A stretch of 64,000 nucleotides of DNA from Desulfonatronum thioautotrophicum. GTDB taxonomy: Bacteria; Desulfobacterota; Desulfovibrionia; Desulfovibrionales; Desulfonatronaceae. The notes beneath the pieces were generated by a model. It made no database searches and was not told the origin of the DNA. It worked only from the letters and a program-made list of their open reading frames with translations. Below are positions 8,770 through 17,470 of the stretch, piece by piece. Location of the stretch: positions 124,001 to 188,000 of the forward strand of contig NZ_KN882170.1 of assembly GCF_000934745.1 (NCBI RefSeq), in the 5' to 3' direction. A program made the translations under genes and the position numbers. Position 1 is the stretch's first letter, and each line of letters starts with the position of its first letter.

Positions 8770-9507
8770 ATGAGCTCAGCACTTGAACACGGTACCGGAG
8801 TACCCTTGTGGCGACAGATTCATCGCACCCTCACCGCTGAAATCGAGCAGCAACGCTACCCCTCGGCCAGCAAATTGCCCACGGAGCATGACCTGGCCAA
8901 GCGCTTTCATGTCAACCGCCACACCGTTCGCCGGGCTCTTGCCGAACTGGAAAGCCAGGGCCTCGTAACCATTGAGCAGGGCAGAGGGGCTTTTGTCACC
9001 AGTCGCACGGTTCGTTATCATCTGGAGAAACGGGTTCGCTTCACCCAGAACCTGCACAAGCAGAACATCGCTCCTCAAGGGCGGCTCCTGGAGGCTTCCG
9101 TCATTTCCGCGGAAGAGGATGTGCGTGGCGCTCTCCGGTTGCCGCAAGAGGCCAAGGTGAACAGACTGGTCATCCTGCGTGGTGCGGACAAGCTGCCCCT
9201 GAACATCTGCACATCCTATTTTTCCCACGACCGGTTTCCCAACCTCATTTCAACCTACAAGTCCGTCACCTCCGTGACCAAGGCTCTCCATGCTTGCGGT
9301 CTTGACGACTTCCTCCGTCAATCCACCCGACTCACCGCCCGGATGCCCACGGCCCACGAAGCCCGCCTTCTCCAACAGCCCCGCAGCAAACCGGTAATGG
9401 TCAGTGAAGTGATCAATACCGACCTGCACGGCGTGCCCGTGGAGCTGGGGATCGCCCGCTGGGCCGCTGAACGTGTCGAGTTCTTCGTTCAGCAGGAGAT
9501 AGGGTAA
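8770..9507 (+). CDS. phnF: GntR/HutC-family regulator of phosphonate metabolism
   Basis: A 245-residue regulator with an N-terminal winged helix-turn-helix (residues 12-75, with LPTEHDLAKRFHVNRHTVRRALAELESQGLV) and a C-terminal UTRA ligand-binding domain (about 95-240). Divergence from phnG and the phn setting make PhnF the natural call; UTRA proteins usually respond to a small metabolite of the pathway they control. It probably represses the C-P lyase operon and itself. The start ATG has only a weak GGAT ribosome-binding site. Confidence 0.88.
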   Translation: MSSALEHGTGVPLWRQIHRTLTAEIEQQRYPSASKLPTEHDLAKRFHVNRHTVRRALAELESQGLVTIEQGRGAFVTSRTVRYHLEKRVRFTQNLHKQNIAPQGRLLEASVISAEEDVRGALRLPQEAKVNRLVILRGADKLPLNICTSYFSHDRFPNLISTYKSVTSVTKALHACGLDDFLRQSTRLTARMPTAHEARLLQQPRSKPVMVSEVINTDLHGVPVELGIARWAAERVEFFVQQEIG

Positions 9508-9727
9508 AACATCCTCCAGTTGGCGTCCCGACAGTGCCTCCCCGAATAAGCTTGCACCCCTTGGCGCGATGGAAACATGTTACTGTTCTTCTGTTGCGAT
9601 CGTGTGACAAAACAGGAGCCAGAACACTCGGATTCCCTAGACAAATCAGATTGTTGTCGACATCCTGGCAGGCTGTATCAATTGTTGGCCGGGTTAAGGT
9701 CCGGATGATCTTCAACACATAACCATA

Positions 9728-10312
9728 TCAGCCAGCATATTTGTCCAGAAAGCTCCGGATATCCTTGAAATCCTCCAGGCGCTCGCCAAGCACGGCGTGC
9801 GGCCAGTCCCACCAGCGCATCTCCCGCAGGGCTGAGGCAATGTCGGCGGGGAAGCGCCGACGCAGGACCCTGGCCGGAGAGCCGGCAACCACGGCGTAGG
9901 CAGGGACATCCCTGGTCACCACGGACATGCTGCCCACCACCGCGCCGTCATTGATCCGCACGCCGGGCATGACCACCGCGCCGTGGCCGATCCAGACATC
10001 ATGGCCGATCCGGACCCGCTGCCGCCGCCGCCAGTTGAAAAAGGTTTCATCCGGCTCTTCGGTGAATCCATATCGCTCGCTGCGATAGGTAAAATGGTGC
10101 TGGCTGGGCCGCTCCATGGGATGGTTGCCGGGATTGATGCGAACAAGGTCCGCGATATTGCAAAATTTTCCAATATCCGTGGAGATGATTGAACTGAAGC
10201 GGCAGACATAGCTGTAGTCCTCCAACGTCGACTCGGCCATCTCCACCCCGTCCATGACCTCTGTATAGGCGCCGAACCGGCAGTCCCGGATGACTGCGGA
10301 CGGTGAAATCAT
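9728..10312 (-). CDS. Hexapeptide-repeat acyltransferase of the phosphonate cluster
   Basis: A 194-residue left-handed beta-helix protein: hexapeptide repeats at both ends of the chain, with a central loop and the xenobiotic acetyltransferase-like block [33 protein letters not shown] followed by [16 protein letters not shown] (residues about 100-150). Proteins of this kind recur in C-P lyase clusters (phosphonate metabolism hexapeptide family) and may do the job of PhnO, acetylating aminoalkylphosphonates to avoid toxicity; the substrate is inferred. It stands alone on the minus strand, convergent with phnF, and downstream of the AT-rich phnE genes. Confidence 0.8.
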   Translation of the reverse strand: MISPSAVIRDCRFGAYTEVMDGVEMAESTLEDYSYVCRFSSIISTDIGKFCNIADLVRINPGNHPMERPSQHHFTYRSERYGFTEEPDETFFNWRRRQRVRIGHDVWIGHGAVVMPGVRINDGAVVGSMSVVTRDVPAYAVVAGSPARVLRRRFPADIASALREMRWWDWPHAVLGERLEDFKDIRSFLDKYAG

Positions 10313-10518
10313 CGGTTTTTCAGAGAGTTGGCCTGGTGTTGTGAGGTTGTAACCAGTGATGGTTTGTATTTAACTTCCTTGATCAGGATGGTGATCGACC
10401 AGCTTGTTTCCCTGAAGATCAATGGCCCGTAAGTTTTTTTGTGCTGATAGGTGCTCAGATAGTCCACAGCCAGGATGATCGCGATGGATAGCAGACATCT
10501 ATACAGATGCTCTCTGTA
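10313..10518. other. Spacer between the GC-rich phn genes and the AT-rich transporter
   Basis: A 206-bp stretch where base composition changes from GC-rich to AT-rich. On the minus strand one frame stays open for about 70 codons without a recognisable family. I see no gene that I can support; this may be the edge of a transferred segment. Confidence 0.35.
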
Positions 10519-11328
10519 TCAATTTTGATGGAAATATCTTCTGGCGTAAAACGATAAAAATTCTGATACCATGACTAATATTATGATGGTCAGCATAATT
10601 GCTGCGACCCTGTCACTCTGTAACTGGTCGGCAGTCCTTCGAAGATACCATCCCATACCCCCAGCTCCGAAAAAGCCGACAACTGTTGAGGCTCTAAAGA
10701 CTACATCCCATGTATAAATTGCTATACCAGCCCAGGCTGTTTTTACTTGAGGAAAAATTCCAAACAAAAAAATTCCAATTTTATTGGAACCTGTTGCCTC
10801 TATAGCTTCAATTGGCTCAGGAGAAATGGATTCAATTTCTTCGGCAAAAAGTTTACCAGCGAACCCTATACAGGACAATATCAAGGCGAATACACCAGCT
10901 AATACACCGTACCCTATGATCATGACAAACATGATGGCCCATATCATTTCATGAATTGCTCTTGAACTTGATATGAAAATTCTTGCCAGTGGGTATCCTA
11001 TTTTTGGGAATGGACTTACATTAAACGATGCTATCCAGGCCAATGGCATCGAAATTCCTATCCCGACAAGTGCTGCCAGGAATGACATGTGTATTGTCTC
11101 CAGGATACTTTCAATAAATCCAGACCTGAAAATATATTCAATATCAGGCGGATAATATCTTTGTGACAATAAAACACTCAGCCGCTGAAAAAGCTGCTCA
11201 AATCGTTCTAAATGTACATTCAAATATTGAAGAGATATCCAAAATCCTGTGCAAAAAATAAGTAAAAATATAAAATGAGATAACACCCTAAACTGCCGTC
11301 TCACAAAAATATCATTGCTTTTGAACAT
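10519..11328 (-). CDS. phnE: Phosphonate ABC transporter permease (second)
   Basis: A 269-residue integral membrane protein with about five to six hydrophobic segments and the permease-ATPase coupling motif EAIEATGSNKIGIFLFGIFPQ, typical of PhnE. It follows the other PhnE-like gene by 12 bases, so the importer uses two different permease subunits, a common arrangement in PhnCDEE systems. Codon use is strongly AT-biased relative to the C-P lyase genes upstream. Confidence 0.88.
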   Translation of the reverse strand: MFKSNDIFVRRQFRVLSHFIFLLIFCTGFWISLQYLNVHLERFEQLFQRLSVLLSQRYYPPDIEYIFRSGFIESILETIHMSFLAALVGIGISMPLAWIASFNVSPFPKIGYPLARIFISSSRAIHEMIWAIMFVMIIGYGVLAGVFALILSCIGFAGKLFAEEIESISPEPIEAIEATGSNKIGIFLFGIFPQVKTAWAGIAIYTWDVVFRASTVVGFFGAGGMGWYLRRTADQLQSDRVAAIMLTIIILVMVSEFLSFYARRYFHQN

Positions 11329-11340
11329 TTTAAACCATTT

Positions 11341-12195
11341 TTATGTTAATTTTTTTCTCAAAAACGCTGAAATAGCTTCGCCGGATAGAATAATAAACAA
11401 TATAACAACCAAAACTGTAGTAATTCCGCTGAAATTTGAAGCAATAAACTGGTTATGAAAAGAAAGTCCAAGCCCGCCAGCACCGACAAGCCCAAGTACA
11501 GCTGCACGGTTAATGTTTACATCCCATTCAAATATAATTGTACTTATAGTTATTGGCATAATTTGTGGAAATATTCCATGTAAAATTACATGTATTTTAT
11601 TTCCACCAACACTACTAATTGCCTCTATAGGTCCACCATCAATCCTTTCAATAGATTCAGATATCACCTTAGATATGAATCCGATCGATCTGCCAGCAAG
11701 AGCAAGTATACCGGCAAATGATCCCAGTCCAACTGCTGAAACAAAAATCAAAGCCCAGATTATTTCATGTATAGATCGACTGATGGTCATCAAACCTCTT
11801 GCAAGAATATATCCCAATCTGCCGAGTGGAGAAATGTTTACTGCTCCTAAAAGTGCTATAGGCAAAGAAATGACGGCCCCAAAAATTGTTCCGATAACTG
11901 CAATTAGTATAGTTTCCAGTGCAGGTTTAACAAGTTCTGGTAGGATATTGATATCTGGAGGTAAAAAACGGGCTAGTGTTGTTGCCATAGATTGAATCCC
12001 ACCCATTCTATGCCAATCCGTTCCTGGAACAACTGTAGAAAAGACGGCCCAGGAAGCCAGCAAACCAAGGCAAGACAATATCAAAACATGGCTAAATGCT
12101 TTATACCTGCGAGTAATATCCCATTTCTGCAATGAGTCTATGCTACTGCCCTTATGCCGCTTTATCATATTCAATCGGATATTCATTTTGAGCAT
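11341..12195 (-). CDS. phnE: Phosphonate ABC transporter permease (first)
   Basis: A 284-residue PhnE-type permease with an N-terminal cytoplasmic segment, about six membrane spans and the EAA loop EAISSVGGNKIHVILHGIFPQ. It overlaps the end of phnC by 44 bases if the first ATG is used; ATGs at residues 4 and 10 would shorten the overlap, and none has a strong ribosome-binding site. It shares the AT-rich composition of its neighbours. Confidence 0.87.
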   Translation of the reverse strand: MLKMNIRLNMIKRHKGSSIDSLQKWDITRRYKAFSHVLILSCLGLLASWAVFSTVVPGTDWHRMGGIQSMATTLARFLPPDINILPELVKPALETILIAVIGTIFGAVISLPIALLGAVNISPLGRLGYILARGLMTISRSIHEIIWALIFVSAVGLGSFAGILALAGRSIGFISKVISESIERIDGGPIEAISSVGGNKIHVILHGIFPQIMPITISTIIFEWDVNINRAAVLGLVGAGGLGLSFHNQFIASNFSGITTVLVVILFIILSGEAISAFLRKKLT

Positions 12196-12937
12196 ATATC
12201 CATGAGAGTTTAGGTCGGTTCAGATCTTCAAAAGCACCGTCATAATCAATTCGTCCATTCTTGAGAGCGATCACTCTATCCGCGAACTTTCGAGCCAAAT
12301 CAACATCATGGATGTTGCAGATTGCAGCAACATCTTGTTCCCTGGCCATACCTTTAATCAACTCCATGATTTCACTTGCAATTCTTGGATCCAAACTTGA
12401 GGTGGGCTCATCCACCAAAAGAACCTCGGGTTTCTGAAAAACAGCCCTTGCGATACCAACTCTTTGCCTTTGTCCTCCGCTCAGGGCATCAACACGCTTT
12501 TCCAAGAATTCTCCCAGTCCAACACGTTCCAGGATACTGATGGCCTGCTTCACAGCTTCCTTTGGATACAGTGACAAAAAACACCTGATTGTTGAATAAC
12601 TTCCTAATCTCCCCACAAGAACATTATCAAGAACAGTATATCGATTAATCAAGTTGAATTCTTGAAAAATCATTCCCATTTTGCGCCTTGCTGATCTCAG
12701 TTCTTTTCCTTTCAGACCGATCAATTCCGTCCCCATGAGTTGTATTGATCCGCTATTAGGCTTCACTAGCTGGTTGATGGAACGGATAAGTGTCGATTTT
12801 CCTGAACCTGAAGCTCCAATAACGGCGATAAAATCTTTTTTACTTACATCTAAGTTTATATCTTGCAAAACATCACCATTTGTTCCTGGATACCTAACAA
12901 ACAAATTTCTAATCGTGATGACAGATTCTAAGTTCAT
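12152..12937 (-). CDS. phnC: Phosphonate ABC transporter ATP-binding protein
   Basis: A 261-residue ABC ATPase with Walker A GASGSGKST (about residue 36), the PhnC-like GMIFQEFNLINRYTVLDNVLVGRLG segment, signature LSGGQRQRVGIARA and Walker B VLLVDEPTSSLDP. PhnC energises uptake of phosphonates (in some systems phosphite or phosphate esters) through PhnE. AAAGGGG lies about 8 bases before the ATG. It lies 90 bases behind phnD, with a long stem-loop in the gap. Confidence 0.93.
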   Translation of the reverse strand: MNLESVITIRNLFVRYPGTNGDVLQDINLDVSKKDFIAVIGASGSGKSTLIRSINQLVKPNSGSIQLMGTELIGLKGKELRSARRKMGMIFQEFNLINRYTVLDNVLVGRLGSYSTIRCFLSLYPKEAVKQAISILERVGLGEFLEKRVDALSGGQRQRVGIARAVFQKPEVLLVDEPTSSLDPRIASEIMELIKGMAREQDVAAICNIHDVDLARKFADRVIALKNGRIDYDGAFEDLNRPKLSWIYAQNEYPIEYDKAA

Positions 12938-12969
12938 AGCTATACCCCTTTCATTTTTTTACAGAATAT

Positions 12970-13009
12970 GTTGGAGGTTTCTCTTTCATTTTCAAGAGAA
13001 TCCTCCAAC
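12970..13009 (-). other. Stem-loop between phnD and phnC
   Basis: Two 16-base arms (12970-12985 and 12994-13009) pair with one mismatch around an 8-base loop. There is no T run after it on the minus strand, so it is more likely an mRNA-protecting or processing hairpin than a full terminator. It would favour phnD mRNA over the downstream genes. Confidence 0.6.
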
Positions 13010-13027
13010 TATTTTAAATTATGTGAA

Positions 13028-13936
13028 TTAATCTGAAGCAGCTTGAAGCCTACGTATAAGGTCATAGTCACTATCATTCATTTCAATAAAACGCGGAGAA
13101 TTGATAGATTCAAAATATGGAAGAATCTCTTTCTGTTCATGAGCAGTAAAGAAAGATTTCTTTATATTATTTCGCAAATCTTCGCACAAAGAATTTCTGA
13201 ATACAAATGGATCCTGTGGAACAACTTCTGACCTCCAAAGTACATTTACATCATCAAGTGTAATGTCACCGCGATCAACAACATTGTCAAACCTATGGGT
13301 TGCAACAAAAGCAACATCGACACGCCCTTCTTTTACCGCCAATGTTGATAAATCATGCCCTCCAGTATAAACAATTCTCGAAAAATATTCATCGAGTGGC
13401 GTATCCATTGCTGCAGAAAAAGCCACAAACGGCAAAAGGTGTCCGGAAGTACTCGCTGGATCGACAAGGCCCAAGACCTTGTCTTGAGCATCCTCCACAG
13501 TTTTTATACCAGATCCTGCTTTTGAAATCAGGTTAGCTCTGTAACCAGGGCCTTCTTCCTGCATATACCCCTTATGTCTTGTATAGGTAGCAAAAACCTG
13601 AACATTATCATTGATTTCATTGGCCTTCGTATACGATGCTGGACCAAGAACAGCGATATCAACCCAATCAGATGCTATAGCCTCAACAACTGATGAATAG
13701 CTCGTCGGAAGATAGAAATCTAAATCTTTACCTGTCATTTTTTTAATATACTGAATTAGTGGTTGATAAATCTGCAACTCTCTCGCTGTATCTTCAGTTG
13801 GAACGATTGAAAATGTTAGCTTATCTGGATCTTCACATGCGAATAAATAATTTGGCAATAAAATGAACAGCATAAATCCAAACAAAAGAAATAATTTGTT
13901 TACACTTTTTCTTGAAGTTACATGTATTTTTTCCAT
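13028..13936 (-). CDS. phnD: Phosphonate ABC transporter substrate-binding protein
   Basis: PhnD-type periplasmic binding protein, 302 residues from the ATG at 13936, which has GGAGG 5 bases upstream; the ATG at 13948 contains that site within it and is less likely. A hydrophobic signal segment ends in LFAC at the expected cleavage point, so it could be a lipoprotein, although Phe at the -2 position is not ideal. Family features are the FSIVPTEDT start of the mature part, DIAVLGPASYTKA and DPASTSGHLLPF. Substrate may be phosphonate or phosphite; sequence alone does not decide. It is the first gene of the phnDCEE operon. Confidence 0.9.
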   Translation of the reverse strand: MEKIHVTSRKSVNKLFLLFGFMLFILLPNYLFACEDPDKLTFSIVPTEDTARELQIYQPLIQYIKKMTGKDLDFYLPTSYSSVVEAIASDWVDIAVLGPASYTKANEINDNVQVFATYTRHKGYMQEEGPGYRANLISKAGSGIKTVEDAQDKVLGLVDPASTSGHLLPFVAFSAAMDTPLDEYFSRIVYTGGHDLSTLAVKEGRVDVAFVATHRFDNVVDRGDITLDDVNVLWRSEVVPQDPFVFRNSLCEDLRNNIKKSFFTAHEQKEILPYFESINSPRFIEMNDSDYDLIRRLQAASD

Positions 13937-14004
13937 TTTGACCTCCATATTTGGCCTTTTGATGTTTTTAAATCAAAAATAGAATAACTTTCATTTGCCA
14001 TCAT
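13918..14004 (-). CDS. Possible 28-codon leader ORF overlapping phnD
   Basis: An ORF of 28 codons begins with two ATGs at 14004 and 14001 and ends with TAA at 13918-13920, overlapping the first codons of phnD in another frame. A good GAGGAGG site lies further upstream at 14028-14034, but the first ATG after it (14015-14017) is followed directly by TAA. It could be a regulatory leader or nothing; there is no protein similarity to judge by. Confidence 0.25.
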   Translation of the reverse strand: MMANESYSIFDLKTSKGQIWRSKWKKYM

Positions 14005-14625
14005 TTTATATTTACATTCAATAAAAACCTCCTCTTCATTTTGTGATGTATGTTCAAATGATAATAAAAAAATTTATAGATTCAGTGAACATATTCTGAT
14101 CTATAACCCAACACCCGTTGCAACAAAGAAAAAATATTTTCTTATTGTTACGATTTTATGTCGATTCAGTGTCTTTATTTGTAACCTGAGTAGACAAACA
14201 GACTGGTTGTATAGATCTTCTTTGAGAAGTTTGATAGTAAAACTGGTTTAGTTTTACTATTTTTTTTTACTAGCTTTCTATTATTTTATTAACTTAAATC
14301 GGATACTTATTCTAGAAGTCTTTTTAGGATCCCAAGAATACCTTTCGTTAAGCCACTCCCGCTTACCTTCACAACTTGGCTTAGCCCCCCTGCCCTTTTC
14401 TCGCCGTCATTCCTCAGTCACCTTAATATCACAGAAATGTAACACGGCTGTCATGTTTTATGGCCTGTCTCAATGTAATTCACTTTAAAAGTTGAAATAC
14501 TGTCATGAAGTGAGAACATTGAAACGATTTTGGGGCAGAGAACCGTCGTCAGGGAAGCGAAGGCAACGACCTTCATATAACTCGGCGCCTATGCTACCAG
14601 GTCAGAAGCTTCCAGGCTGGGCTTA
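14005..14625. other. AT-rich intergenic region between phnD and the SorC regulator
   Basis: About 620 bases with long A/T runs, between divergent genes. It must hold the phnD promoter and that of the SorC-PhoH pair. No coding region is visible. A single Pho-box-like pair lies at 14437-14454 (ATGTAAC and CTGTCAT, 11 bases apart) and a lone CTGTCAT at 14500-14506. Base composition returns to GC-rich at about 14,520. Confidence 0.5.
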
Positions 14626-15657
14626 ATGAGAATTGGAAATCTTGATGGAGATGAACAGAACCAGGCCAGGATTGCCTGGATGTACTACAATGATGGAATG
14701 ACGCAGGCGGACATCGCCCAGTACCTGGGCATGACCAGGGCCAGGGTCAATCGGATTCTGCAAATTGTCCGGGAGAACGGCATGGTCCAGGTGGTCATCC
14801 ACTCCAGGCTGGCTTCCTGCGTGGCCCTGGAGCGGCAACTGGAGAAAATCTACCAGTTGGAGCGATGCGTGATCGTCCCGACCCCGCGCCAGGAGCAGCG
14901 ACTGTTTGCCGCGCTCGGAGGAGCCGCGGGCCAGTATCTTTCCGGGATCCTCCGATCCAAGCAGACCTTGTGCCTGGGCTGGGGCAGGACAGTGGAAGCA
15001 GCGGTTGACAGGCTGAGGGGCAGCGGTCTGGATAATGTCCGGGTCATCACCCTGTTCGGCGGGTTGACTCGAGATTTCACCGGCAATCCGGCCGCGATAG
15101 CCGCCAAGGCGGCTGCCAGGGTGAATGCCGCAGAGTGCTGGAGCATCCCGGCCCCGATGTACGTGGAGTCGCCGGAATTGCGGGACATGCTGGCCCGGCA
15201 GGAAATGTTCCGGAGTGTGTTCGCAAAAGTTGGTCAGGCCGAAATTGCCCTGGTCGGCGCCGGAGACCTGACATTGCGCTCCACCAATCTGCTCTCCGGC
15301 GCGGTGAACGAAACTGACTGGAGCTCCCTGCTGCAAGCCGGTGCGGTGGGTGAAGTGTATGGACGTTTTCTGAACGAATCCGGCCAGGTGGTCTCGCACA
15401 GCCTGAACAACCGGTTTACCGGGCCGAACTTCTCGGCCCTTCGCCGCATCCGGCATGTTGTTCTGGTCGCTGGGGGACGGCAAAAAATCCCCATTCTGCG
15501 TGCGGCCCTGAGCAAAGGGTACGCGCATGCGTTCATTTCCGACGAAGAAACCGCTTCGGAACTGACTCGCGGTGATGCGTTCGCCACGCCCCCCAAAGCC
15601 CACCACCACGCCCAGGCCTCAAAAACCCAAAAAATCCCCGAGGTATCTCGAGCATGA
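14626..15657 (+). CDS. SorC/DeoR-type transcriptional regulator
   Basis: A 343-residue protein with an N-terminal helix-turn-helix (residues 13-58, including MTQADIAQYLGMTRARVNRILQ) and a C-terminal sugar-binding domain of the SorC family (about 65-325, with LGWGRTVEAAVDRL and LVGAGDL). Such regulators bind phosphorylated sugars and control local sugar-use genes. Here it overlaps the phoH-like gene by ATGA, an unusual partner, so its target is unclear. The last 20 residues are His/Ala/Lys-rich and look unlike the family. Confidence 0.85.
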   Translation: MRIGNLDGDEQNQARIAWMYYNDGMTQADIAQYLGMTRARVNRILQIVRENGMVQVVIHSRLASCVALERQLEKIYQLERCVIVPTPRQEQRLFAALGGAAGQYLSGILRSKQTLCLGWGRTVEAAVDRLRGSGLDNVRVITLFGGLTRDFTGNPAAIAAKAAARVNAAECWSIPAPMYVESPELRDMLARQEMFRSVFAKVGQAEIALVGAGDLTLRSTNLLSGAVNETDWSSLLQAGAVGEVYGRFLNESGQVVSHSLNNRFTGPNFSALRRIRHVVLVAGGRQKIPILRAALSKGYAHAFISDEETASELTRGDAFATPPKAHHHAQASKTQKIPEVSRA

Positions 15658-16880
15658 AACAACGGTTCATGGATCAAGAATCAACGGAACCACGCCCCAA
15701 GAATTACTTCATCGACACCAACGTCCTGCTGGACGATCCGGAAAGCATTCTCGTGCTGCGCAACGGCATGGAGAACAACATTTTTCTTCCCCACACCGTT
15801 CTGGAAGAGCTGGACAAACACAAAACCGACAGTCGATTGGGCCATCAGGCCCAACAGGCCCTCTCCTACCTGCTCGAGCACAAGGACGAATTCGACCTGT
15901 TGCACCGTAACCGGGAAGGCGAAGGCTTATCGTGTCTGGCCGACAACCGGATTCTTGATGAAATTCTGTCAGCCGCGGTGGACACCCCGATCCTGGTGAC
16001 CAATGACAAGACCATGCGCATCAAGGCGCACAAGCTGGGCATGCTGAGCGAGCCGTATTTTCGGGCCAATCCATTCTATCAGAACGAATCCCAGAAATAC
16101 ACCGGTTTCATTGCCGATGGCGAGGACATCGTCGTGAACTCCTTTTCCTGGGAGAGCGGCAAACCCGTGTTCAATGGCCCGGATGAACGGCGGATGATCA
16201 GCCACCAGCACAAGGTCTGGAACGTCGCTCCCCGCAATGTCTATCAGAACCTGGCCATGGAACTGCTGCTTTCCCCGGATATCGATCTGGTCACTCTGGA
16301 GTCCGAGGCCGGTTTCGGAAAAACCTTTCTCTCCCTTGCTGCCGCGCTGCACCTGGTCTTGAGCGAGAAGCGCCACCACAAAATCTATATCGTCAAGCCA
16401 TACGTGGAAGTTGGCCGGTCCATGGGCTACCTGCCCGGGGCGGTCAGTGAAAAAATGGCCCCCTACGTTCGCAATATCCGGGACCTGATCCTGAAGCTGC
16501 ATACCATCCGCCCGGCGAACAAGCTGTTCATCGACCCCGAAGTTCCGGTTCCCGAGTTCGACATCAAGCGCCTGGAAATCCTGCCCCTGGCCTTCATCCG
16601 GGGCATGAACATCGAGGACGCCGTTGTCATCGTGGACGAGGCCCAGAACATGTCCCGACTGGAGGCCAGGGCCCTGCTGTCCCGGATGTGCGGCAACACG
16701 AAGGTGTTCATGATGGGCGATTCCCGGCAGGTGGATGCGCCGTACAACACGGAATTCAACAACGCCCTGAACTGGACCGTACGCAAGCTGAAGGGCATGG
16801 ACCGCTACGCCCATCTGGTCCTCAAGGGCGCCAACTCTCGCGGCCCCATCGCGGACATGGTCCTGGCTTCCAGCCTGTAA
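15654..16880 (+). CDS. PIN-PhoH domain protein (PhoH2-like ATPase/RNase)
   Basis: This 408-residue protein joins a PIN ribonuclease domain (residues 18-150; conserved acidic residues in FIDTNVLLDD, LEELD and VTNDKTMR) to a PhoH ATPase domain (about 205-400) with Walker A-like SEAGFGKTFL and Walker B VVIVDEAQNMS. PhoH2-type proteins are reported to unwind and cut RNA. In several bacteria phoH genes belong to the phosphate-starvation response, which suits this window, but the Pho-box candidate upstream of the operon is weak. It is coupled by ATGA to the SorC regulator. Confidence 0.92.
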   Translation: MKQRFMDQESTEPRPKNYFIDTNVLLDDPESILVLRNGMENNIFLPHTVLEELDKHKTDSRLGHQAQQALSYLLEHKDEFDLLHRNREGEGLSCLADNRILDEILSAAVDTPILVTNDKTMRIKAHKLGMLSEPYFRANPFYQNESQKYTGFIADGEDIVVNSFSWESGKPVFNGPDERRMISHQHKVWNVAPRNVYQNLAMELLLSPDIDLVTLESEAGFGKTFLSLAAALHLVLSEKRHHKIYIVKPYVEVGRSMGYLPGAVSEKMAPYVRNIRDLILKLHTIRPANKLFIDPEVPVPEFDIKRLEILPLAFIRGMNIEDAVVIVDEAQNMSRLEARALLSRMCGNTKVFMMGDSRQVDAPYNTEFNNALNWTVRKLKGMDRYAHLVLKGANSRGPIADMVLASSL

Positions 16881-16926
16881 CGGCCTGGGTTCGAGCCCAC
16901 AGCCAAACTCCCCATCCGGAGCAGAG

Positions 16927-17151
16927 ATGCGCATCGCCCTGATTACCGACGTCTGGACTCCGTTGATCAACGGCATGGTCACCACGCTGGAAAACACGGT
17001 CCGCATCCTCCGGGAAAGGGGCCACGTGGTCCTGGTTCTCAGCCCGGATCTCTTTCCCAGCATTCCCTACCCCACCTATCCGGAAATTCGCCTGGCCTTG
17101 TTTCCCTGGCGAAAGGTGTCCGGCATACTGGACGATTACTGCCCGGATGCA
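16927..17151 (+). pseudogene. 5' fragment of a family 4 glycosyltransferase (duplicate)
   Basis: The first 75 codons match the start of the intact glycosyltransferase at 21863, with only three amino-acid differences (Met for Val at 17, Tyr for Cys at 48, Lys for Gln at 63). The match stops abruptly near 17151, where sequence related to a DUF4143 ATPase begins. Together with 21863-22087 it forms a direct repeat of about 225 bp that flanks the accessory block. Confidence 0.9.
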
Positions 17152-17405
17152 TGAGACAGCGGCCCGCGACGATTTGCAGGACATCTGCAACTCGATATTG
17201 CTCAAGGATCGTATCGCAAGACAAGCCATTCCAGATGTGAAGCTTTTTGAATAATTTATCGCGCACATACTCGCGAATGAGGCGAATTCCTTTTTCGGAT
17301 CGAATATTTTGAAGTGCCTGAAGTACACGAAAAAAAGACGATTTCCCTGAAAACCGTCTACAACTCCATATCCCACACCCAGGGGGCATGTCTTCTTCAC
17401 CTCGC
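17152..17405 (+). pseudogene. Internal fragment of a DUF4143-type AAA ATPase
   Basis: This stretch aligns with 25226-25463 of the intact ATPase gene at 24663, roughly 80% identical by eye, including the run encoding DIYNSILLKD and the SLETVYNYISHAQEACLLHLA region. Small insertions and an early TAA (in CTTTTTGAATAA at 17244-17255) break the frame. It is a relic joined head-on to the glycosyltransferase fragment. Confidence 0.85.
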
Positions 17406-17436
17406 GATAAAAATCTTTGACATCATCTGCGTAGAC

Positions 17437-17470
17437 TTGCGATTCGTATATTTTTAGCATATACTAAAAT
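17437..17470 (+). promoter_or_regulatory. Promoter of brnTA, possibly giving a leaderless mRNA
   Basis: TTGCGA (17437-17442) and TATACT (17460-17465) are separated by exactly 17 bases. The -10 box ends only 5 bases before the brnT ATG, so transcription should start at or next to the start codon. No ribosome-binding site is present. The CATAT...ATATG inverted repeat over the -10 box could be the BrnA operator. Confidence 0.55.

Noticed and set aside
13940-14230. Pho box upstream of phnD
   Set aside because: No 11-bp phased pair reached the quality of the other arrays on the minus strand; the AT-rich DNA gives many chance part-matches.
14437-14454. Pho box for the SorC-PhoH operon
   Set aside because: CTGTCAT is perfect but its partner matches at only 4 of 7 positions, and the site is about 170 bases from the start. 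A second lone CTGTCAT at 14500 is out of phase. Too weak to call.
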